64,000 nucleotides of DNA. It comes from Larix kaempferi (taxonomy: Eukaryota; Streptophyta; Pinopsida; Pinales; Pinaceae). This document shows positions 58,537 through 64,000 of the stretch, piece by piece (position 1 is the first letter of the stretch; each line of letters begins with the position of its first letter). The position numbers and the translations under genes are program-made. The stretch spans positions 11,563,501 through 11,627,500 of the forward strand of contig BSBM01000436.1 in the NCBI GenBank assembly GCA_027924585.1, read 5' to 3'. The notes beneath the pieces are model-generated. The model was not told the DNA's origin. It ran no database searches and saw only the letters and a list, made by a program, of their open reading frames with translations.

Positions 58537-58625
58537 ACCCTCCTCCTCCTCCTCAACCCACTGGGGGCAGAGGTCCACAACCTTACACTGCTGTCCCACC
58601 TCCCAAGACAGTCAAGAACCCTCCA

Positions 58626-61600
58626 GTGTTTCGTGCTCCTCCCAAATGCTCGCTGTGTGACGAGTTGGGCCATGCGACCCACCAATGCCCACAGTTACCC
58701 GCATTGCAGAAGCACATGCAAATGCTCGATGACGATCCTAACATCCCAACTGTCGAACTAAACCCCACTCCTAAGCCTAAAGATAAGTCCCTACGTACCA
58801 ACCACTCCTGCGCCATCTGCGGTATTTACGGGCACTATTCACATCATTGTCCCGATCTCCCGGATTACAGAGCGGCTCTCTATGAGATGAACAATCTGGA
58901 TCTTGAGACGGCACCACCTACCATTGAGGAGATCTACCCCCCAGACTCTTCACCTTCCGGAGAGGTTAATACCATCTATATGATCTCTTCCACCACTACC
59001 CCCTCGTCAACCGATTTGACGAAGCAAATTTTCCGTACCGATGAGGAGATTCTTGAGGCCCTTACCGCCTCGGATTATCCATGGGATGATATGCATCATC
59101 GTTCCTACTTCATCCCAGAAGCGTCTTCCTCTAGCTCCGCTACCCAATACGCGGTTGAATCCAAAGACTTCCTCCCCACCAAGGTTGACTGGTTCAAGGA
59201 CCCTATTCCTGCTCCTGATGCCTTCGAGGAGGGCAACATGGCCAACATCTCACCTGTCATACAAGTTGATATCGCTGCTCCAGGTCGTGCCCCTGAACTC
59301 ATTACTTTAGGAGCATTCTGCAGTAAACAAGAGATTGAGGACTACACACACCTTTTCAAAGAATTCCGTGATGTCTTTGCCTGGTCCTATACCGAAATGC
59401 CTGGGCTTGATCCTGCCATTATCGAACACCACATTGACACATGGCCTGATGTAACCCCTGTTCGTCAGAAACAGCGCCCCATCCATCCCTCAAAGCTCCC
59501 AGCTGTCAAAGCCGAGATTGAGAAGCTGCGCAAGGCAGGGTTCATTTATCCTATTGCCTATACCACATGGGTTTCAAACCCTGTTCCAGTTAACAAAAAG
59601 CAAGGCACCATCCGCGTATGCACTGACTTCCGTGACTTAAACTATGCTTGTCCCAAGGACAACTTCCCCACGCCGTTCATCGATCAACTCATAGATGCGT
59701 GTGCGGGACATGAGGTCCTCTCCTTCATGGATGGTTTTTCCGGATATAATCAGATTCAGATCCGTAAGGAAGACCAGTACAAAACTGCCTTTACTACCCC
59801 TTGGGGCACCTTTGCCTATCGCGTCATGCCTTTCGGCCTCAAAAATGCTGGTGCCACTTTCCAGCGGGCCATGACCTATTGCTTCCACGACTTGGTCCAT
59901 ATCCTGCTAGTCTACCTTGATGACCTTACAGCTCGTTCCCGGAAACGATCAGACCACCTTAACGACCTTCGGCAAATTTTTCTGCGTTGTCGCAAATACC
60001 AAATTCGCTTGAACCCACACAAGTGTGTTTTTTGCGTACCAGCAGGCCGATTGTTGGGTTTCATTGTTTCCCAGAAAGGAATTACTGTTGACCCTCTAAA
60101 AGTCCAAGCTATTTTAGACCTCCCCCCTCCTCGCACGCTCCGGCAGCTCCAAAGTCTGCAAGGGCGATCTAACTTCCTTCGACGCTTCGTTCCTGATTAT
60201 GCCACTACGGTACACGGTTTCTTGCGCCTACTCCGCACCCACGTACCCTTCGTCTGGGATGCGCAAGCAGAAGCTGCATTCGAGGCCCTCAAGAAGGCCC
60301 TCACACAAGCCCCTCTGATTTCCCCTCCGGATTTCACTCGAGACTTCATCCTTTACGTGTCGGCCTCCGAGCATGCCGTATCTGGAGTCTTAGTTCAAGA
60401 AGACGATTCTCACCAGGAGCACGTCATTTATTACGTTAGCCAGACCTTGTCTGGTCCACCATTACGTTACCCATATGAAGAGAAACTTGCCCTCGCAGTA
60501 GTCTTTTCCGTTCAAAAATTGCGACACTACATCTTAATGAGTCATACCACCGTCGTTGCCAACTCTAACCCCATGGTATATCTTCTGAACCGGCGGCTAC
60601 TCCAAGGTCGTGTTGCCAAATGGGTCATTATCCTCCAGGAATATGACCTTACCTTCAAAACACCTAAGAGCACTAAAGCCCTCGCGCTTGCCCAGCTCAT
60701 TACTGATCTCCCTTCCCTTCTCCCGGCCAAACCCATCTCCGATGAGTTACCCGACAATCACCTGTTCACTATCTCGTCCGATGACCCATGGTACGGTGAT
60801 ATCTTGTTATACCTACGCACGCAGAAGTTCAGACCCAAAGTTACACGAAATGGACGCCGTCGCATCCGCCACCAGGCCTCTCGATATCTCCTCTTAGGCG
60901 ATGTACTCTATCGGCGCGGGGTTGACACAATTCTTCGTCGTTGTCTTACCCATGAGGAAGCTGAACACGTCCTTAATGACTGTCATAGCGGTGCCTGCGG
61001 AGGCCATTTCTCAGGGATGGCCACCGCCCAAAAGGTCGTCCGCGCCGGATACTTCTGGCCCACACTTTTCACTGACTGCATCACTGCGGTCAAACACTGC
61101 CATAATTGCCAACTTTTTGCCCCCAAGGCCCGGACACCTCCTGCTCCGTTGCACCCAGTCGTCACCGTTGGTCCCTTTTGTAAGTGGGCCATAGACTTCA
61201 TGGAATGTAGACCCCAGTCTGCCAACGGCCACAAATATATTGTGGTCGCTGTTGATTACTTTACCAAATGGGCGGAGGCCATGCCTACCTTCAATTGTAC
61301 CGCTGACACTGCTGCCCGCTTCTTCTTCAACCATGTCATCGCTCGATTCGGGGTTCCTAAGCAGTTAGTCTCTGACCATGGTTCACACTTCGAAGATGCC
61401 GTCTGGCGTGAGTTATCCACCCTCCTTAAGTATGAGCACCAATTCTCCTCTGCTTACTACCCCCAAGGGAACGGCCAAGTAGAGGCCATCAATAAAATCC
61501 TTAAAACCATCCTCCAACGAACAGTTGACAAGCATAAGTCCAATTGGCACCACATGTTGTTCCCTGCTTTGTGGGCTTATCGCACATCCACTAAGACCGC

Positions 61601-62033
61601 CACTGGTTTTACACCATTTCATTTAGTTCACGGTATAGAGTCTGTTCTCCCCATCGAGTGTCAGATCCCTGCCTTACAGATCGCCGTTGAGCTTCTCCCT
61701 GACACCACCCCCCTCGAGCAACGTCTGCTGCACCTCGAACAAGCCGATGAAGACCGCCGGGCCACTCTCCAGAACATCGAAGCTGCCAAAAACCGCTCCA
61801 AAGCCGGTTATGATAAACATGTTCACCCTCGAACTTTCCACGAAGGGGACCTCGTCCTCGCCTATGACCAAGCCCATGACAAAACCGGTAAAGGGAAGTT
61901 TGAATCTATGTGGCAAGGCCCTTACGTCGTGCAGACCTGCCTCGGCAAGGGGGCATTCATCTTAGCTGACTCCGAAGGCCGTCCTTTGCGCAACCCTCGT
62001 AATGGGTTGTATCTTAAGCGTTTTTACCCATGA
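58626..62033 (+). CDS. Zinc knuckle-RT-RNase H-like-integrase polyprotein of element 2
   Basis: One uninterrupted frame; it is open from 58518 but has no ATG before 58716, as expected for a 5'-truncated polyprotein. Residues counted from 58626: zinc knuckles at 8-21 and about 60-75; reverse transcriptase about 265-470 with YLDD at 430-433; an RNase H-like domain about 570-690 in which the usual catalytic Asp positions read YVSAS and ANSNP; integrase with an HHCC finger (about 776-829), catalytic D855, D916, E952 (D-x35-E) and a GPY/F motif (MWQGPY) near the C-terminus. In intact relatives these copy RNA into DNA and insert it. The degenerate RNase H resembles the first RNase H of Tat elements, but the second, archaeal-type RNase H of that lineage is not found. 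Confidence 0.9.
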   Translation: MFRAPPKCSLCDELGHATHQCPQLPALQKHMQMLDDDPNIPTVELNPTPKPKDKSLRTNHSCAICGIYGHYSHHCPDLPDYRAALYEMNNLDLETAPPTIEEIYPPDSSPSGEVNTIYMISSTTTPSSTDLTKQIFRTDEEILEALTASDYPWDDMHHRSYFIPEASSSSSATQYAVESKDFLPTKVDWFKDPIPAPDAFEEGNMANISPVIQVDIAAPGRAPELITLGAFCSKQEIEDYTHLFKEFRDVFAWSYTEMPGLDPAIIEHHIDTWPDVTPVRQKQRPIHPSKLPAVKAEIEKLRKAGFIYPIAYTTWVSNPVPVNKKQGTIRVCTDFRDLNYACPKDNFPTPFIDQLIDACAGHEVLSFMDGFSGYNQIQIRKEDQYKTAFTTPWGTFAYRVMPFGLKNAGATFQRAMTYCFHDLVHILLVYLDDLTARSRKRSDHLNDLRQIFLRCRKYQIRLNPHKCVFCVPAGRLLGFIVSQKGITVDPLKVQAILDLPPPRTLRQLQSLQGRSNFLRRFVPDYATTVHGFLRLLRTHVPFVWDAQAEAAFEALKKALTQAPLISPPDFTRDFILYVSASEHAVSGVLVQEDDSHQEHVIYYVSQTLSGPPLRYPYEEKLALAVVFSVQKLRHYILMSHTTVVANSNPMVYLLNRRLLQGRVAKWVIILQEYDLTFKTPKSTKALALAQLITDLPSLLPAKPISDELPDNHLFTISSDDPWYGDILLYLRTQKFRPKVTRNGRRRIRHQASRYLLLGDVLYRRGVDTILRRCLTHEEAEHVLNDCHSGACGGHFSGMATAQKVVRAGYFWPTLFTDCITAVKHCHNCQLFAPKARTPPAPLHPVVTVGPFCKWAIDFMECRPQSANGHKYIVVAVDYFTKWAEAMPTFNCTADTAARFFFNHVIARFGVPKQLVSDHGSHFEDAVWRELSTLLKYEHQFSSAYYPQGNGQVEAINKILKTILQRTVDKHKSNWHHMLFPALWAYRTSTKTATGFTPFHLVHGIESVLPIECQIPALQIAVELLPDTTPLEQRLLHLEQADEDRRATLQNIEAAKNRSKAGYDKHVHPRTFHEGDLVLAYDQAHDKTGKGKFESMWQGPYVVQTCLGKGAFILADSEGRPLRNPRNGLYLKRFYP

Positions 62034-62636
62034 AAAAGAAACCCGCGGCCTCATTGGTCTGCGTTGTACAGTACTTTCCTTTTTGTTTTTACTCTGTCAT
62101 TTGTTACCCATTTTTTCAGACGCCACTAGTCGCCTCGGTTTGCGTGCCACATCGGCCGTTCTCCGTTTTTCACATGTTTTATATCATCGGATTCATTTTT
62201 CCGAGCTGGTGATGATGCTAGAGATCATTTCTCGCTCTCACCTCCAGATTTTCCGGGCATTTTTCAAAATGCCCCCGTCACCTCGGTTTACGTGCCACAT
62301 CGGCCGTCACCCGTTTTTGACATCCTTTATATCGCCGGATTCATTTTTCCGAGCTCGTGATGATGCTTGAGATCATTTCTCGCTCTCACTTGGTACAATT
62401 TCAACATTGTGTCCCGACACCTTGCTGCCTCGGTTTGCGTGCCACATCGGCCGCCATCGGATTGTTCCACATTTTTACATGAGCCATTCACTCCTGTCAT
62501 ACTGCAACCGTTTCGTTATTTTGCCACCATTTCATCTACCCCGCAAGGAGTTCCATCAGTGTTCCCACCTACCCTCGTTCTTGGTCATCATTACTAAACC
62601 TTGATTGAACACTTCCTCCTTGCCTGGCCATTCCTT
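62034..62636 (+). repeat. 3' region of element 2 with 148-bp tandem units
   Basis: GTGATGATGC at 62209 and 62357 (148-bp step) with GTGCCACATCGGCCG at about 62146, 62294 and 62439. This is the counterpart of the 149-bp array in element 1. No protein is encoded. Confidence 0.8.
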
Positions 62637-63189
62637 TTGTTCGGTATAATTTTATCCCTTTTTCGGGCCGGACAAGTCCTTTACGAAAAAGGCACTTAGG
62701 GAGTTTCCGTTAAGCTCTTTTCTGACTCCTAAAAGAATGAAAAGATCGCCGAGCAATCTTGCTTCCTTTCATGCTCGTTAAAGTACCTGAAAGGGCGTCT
62801 ATCTGGTATAAGTTTAACCCTTTTCCGGACCGGGTAGACTAATTACGAAAAAGGAATACTCTAGTCACACCGGCTAGAAGAGTTCTTCATTGCATCCTTT
62901 TATGCTTCTTTTGGCCTTGGAGACTAAATCTACGAAAAAGCAACCCCCTGGAGTCTCCTTACTTGCTTTCAGACTCTCTAAAATTGAAAGCACCCACGAG
63001 CATGAACTGTCCTGGGCTCGTAAAATCCACACGACAGTACCATTCCACTACCTCAGAGTCTTCTTATCACTTTCAGACTCCTTAAAATTGAAAGCCACCA
63101 CGAGCATGAACTGTCCTGGGCTCGTAAAATCCACACGACAGTATCATTGTTACACACACTTCTTCTAGTTCCTAAACCCATGAAGAAGT
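62637..63189 (+). other. Array of H-type pseudoknots in the 3' region of element 2
   Basis: Interleaved stem pairs as in element 1. (1) 62637-62644 with 62668-62675, and 62657-62665 with 62684-62692. (2) 62697-62705 with 62725-62732, and 62716-62722 with 62739-62745. (3) 62750-62755 with 62772-62777, and 62766-62771 with 62788-62793. (4) 62797-62802 with 62834-62839, and 62819-62827 with 62846-62854. (5) 62884-62889 with 62918-62923, second stem weak. (6) 62950-62955 with 62972-62977, and 62965-62971 with 62985-62991. (7) 62996-63001 with 63016-63021, and 63006-63011 with 63033-63038. Units 6 and 7 are then repeated (63055-63094 and 63100-63142). A last stem pairs 63158-63165 with 63182-63189. 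Confidence 0.72.
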
Positions 63190-64000
63190 ACCCTCCTGTG
63201 CCTCCCGGCACTTTGATCTATCATCTCGGCAGCACCCCCAATCAGGTCGCCTTTGTTCAGAGTATTCAGCAGTTTTCTGCCATTTTACACCAGCTTGAGT
63301 CTCCCTCAACCAGTTATCCTCCCAGATCCATTACAGCTATGATCCCTTTCCCCTCAGTTCGTTTCATATGCTGCCAGATCATTCCCATTATCATACTCTG
63401 AACACAGGAAGTTTGAGTCCACCCACTCTACTTGCCCAGTTATCCACCCACTGTTTATCAGCCCTGCCATCAGCACTATCACATTTCGGTCTTGTACCTC
63501 GCGCTCCTGTCAAGGAAACATCATTGCCTTGATAGTTGCAGGTCTCCCTCTGTCGACGACAGCTCCTCTATTCCAGAGGATAGGCCTAGAGGTCCCTACG
63601 CCTTGGACTTATCACCATCTGTGGTAAGTGCCTACGGATCATTCTGAGAGGAGACATCATTGCCTCTCCGAGTGGTTGTTCCTCACACGCTCGACTTCAG
63701 CACCTTGATCGCATCGTTGAGGATCGCGTAGGATTATATCCCCTCAGTTTTTAGTCGAAGACCCCGGATTTCCCCTGACTCTAGCACATTGGTGAGTCAC
63801 TTCGGAACGCCCAGTTGTATGTTCCCGTGGATGTCCGGGCTGCGTTGGCGTTTGTATTCGGAAGCCATCCAGTTCCATGCTTCCTTGAGTACCCAGTTTC
63901 AGTTCCAGTTCAGTGTACCATGGAGAGTTTGACCCCAGTCACTATGATCCAGCAGCTCATCAGTTCCTTTGGTACCACACTCAGTAGCACTGCTGATTGT
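63190..64000 (+). other. Remaining 3' non-coding region of element 2, cut by the window end
   Basis: No recognisable protein. It is homologous to element 1 at about 51,940-52,780. The polypurine tract and 3' LTR are not reached. Confidence 0.7.

Larger units (their letters stand above)
57799..64000 (+). mobile_element. Element 2: pol-coding relative of element 1, lacking gag and protease (3' end beyond window)
   Basis: A Ty3/gypsy-type element starting with a 724-bp LTR, a truncated tRNA-Arg primer site, an open zinc-knuckle/RT/RNase H-like/integrase frame and a 3' region homologous to element 1. Leader, gag and protease are deleted. By comparison with element 1 the 3' LTR should begin near 64,350. 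The five bases before the LTR are ATAAT, which predicts the target duplication after the 3' LTR. It cannot make particles alone. Confidence 0.9.

Noticed and set aside
62002-62600. Short plus-strand ORFs after the element 2 polyprotein as an extra env-like gene
   Set aside because: They run through the 148-bp tandem units, have no membrane segment or family match, and the counterpart region in element 1 is not open.

Overview
This window looks like nuclear DNA of a land plant with a large, repeat-rich genome. The plant assignment rests on fragments of plant-type nuclear genes (a CBP60 calmodulin-binding protein with introns, a P-class pentatricopeptide repeat protein, a DEAD-box RNA helicase, a plant AAA ATPase), an En/Spm-type transposase gene, and Ty3/gypsy elements primed by tRNA-Arg(ACG). 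A gymnosperm is my guess from the texture; nothing here proves it. No intact host gene, tRNA, rRNA or CRISPR was seen.

Layout. 1.1-4.1 kb: minus-strand LTR-retrotransposon relics (LTR-like end, coiled-coil ORF, gag-protease relic). 6.3-9.6 kb: a decayed plus-strand Helitron with recognisable Rep and PIF1-like helicase segments. 12.1-17.8 kb: a dead L1-type LINE (ORF1, endonuclease, RT, RNase H). 18.5-19.4 kb: a CACTA-like terminus with subterminal repeats. 19.8-32.4 kb: fragments of at least five unrelated host genes on both strands (DEAD-box helicase, AAA ATPase, PPR, CBP60, ornithine aminotransferase), several with introns. A second CACTA-like terminus interrupts the CBP60 exon at 30,923. 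32.9-37.9 kb: several layers of degenerate direct and tandem repeats. 38.6-42.3 kb: a minus-strand multi-exon En/Spm-type transposase pseudogene with a duplicated mini-exon array.

43.1-53.9 kb: a complete, very young LTR retrotransposon (element 1). Its two 727-bp LTRs differ at two sites, its 5-bp target duplication is CTGCC, and it has a tRNA-Arg primer site and one open gag-protease frame of about 1,580 codons. It has no reverse transcriptase or integrase. 57.8 kb to the window end: a relative (element 2) with the opposite defect. It has a 5' LTR, a deletion running from inside the primer site through gag and protease, then an intact RT/RNase H-like/integrase frame. Its 3' LTR should lie just beyond the window. 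Together the two neighbours carry one complete set of functions.

The most unusual signal is in the 3' non-coding part of both elements: a head-to-tail series of H-type pseudoknots. Each is two interleaved 5-9 bp stems in the order a-b-a'-b'. There are seven or eight in element 1 (51,471-51,933) and at least nine in element 2 (62,637-63,142), with compensatory base changes between the copies. This resembles the pseudoknot domains near the 3' ends of some plant RNA viruses. I know of no such array described in an LTR retrotransposon, and its function is unknown.
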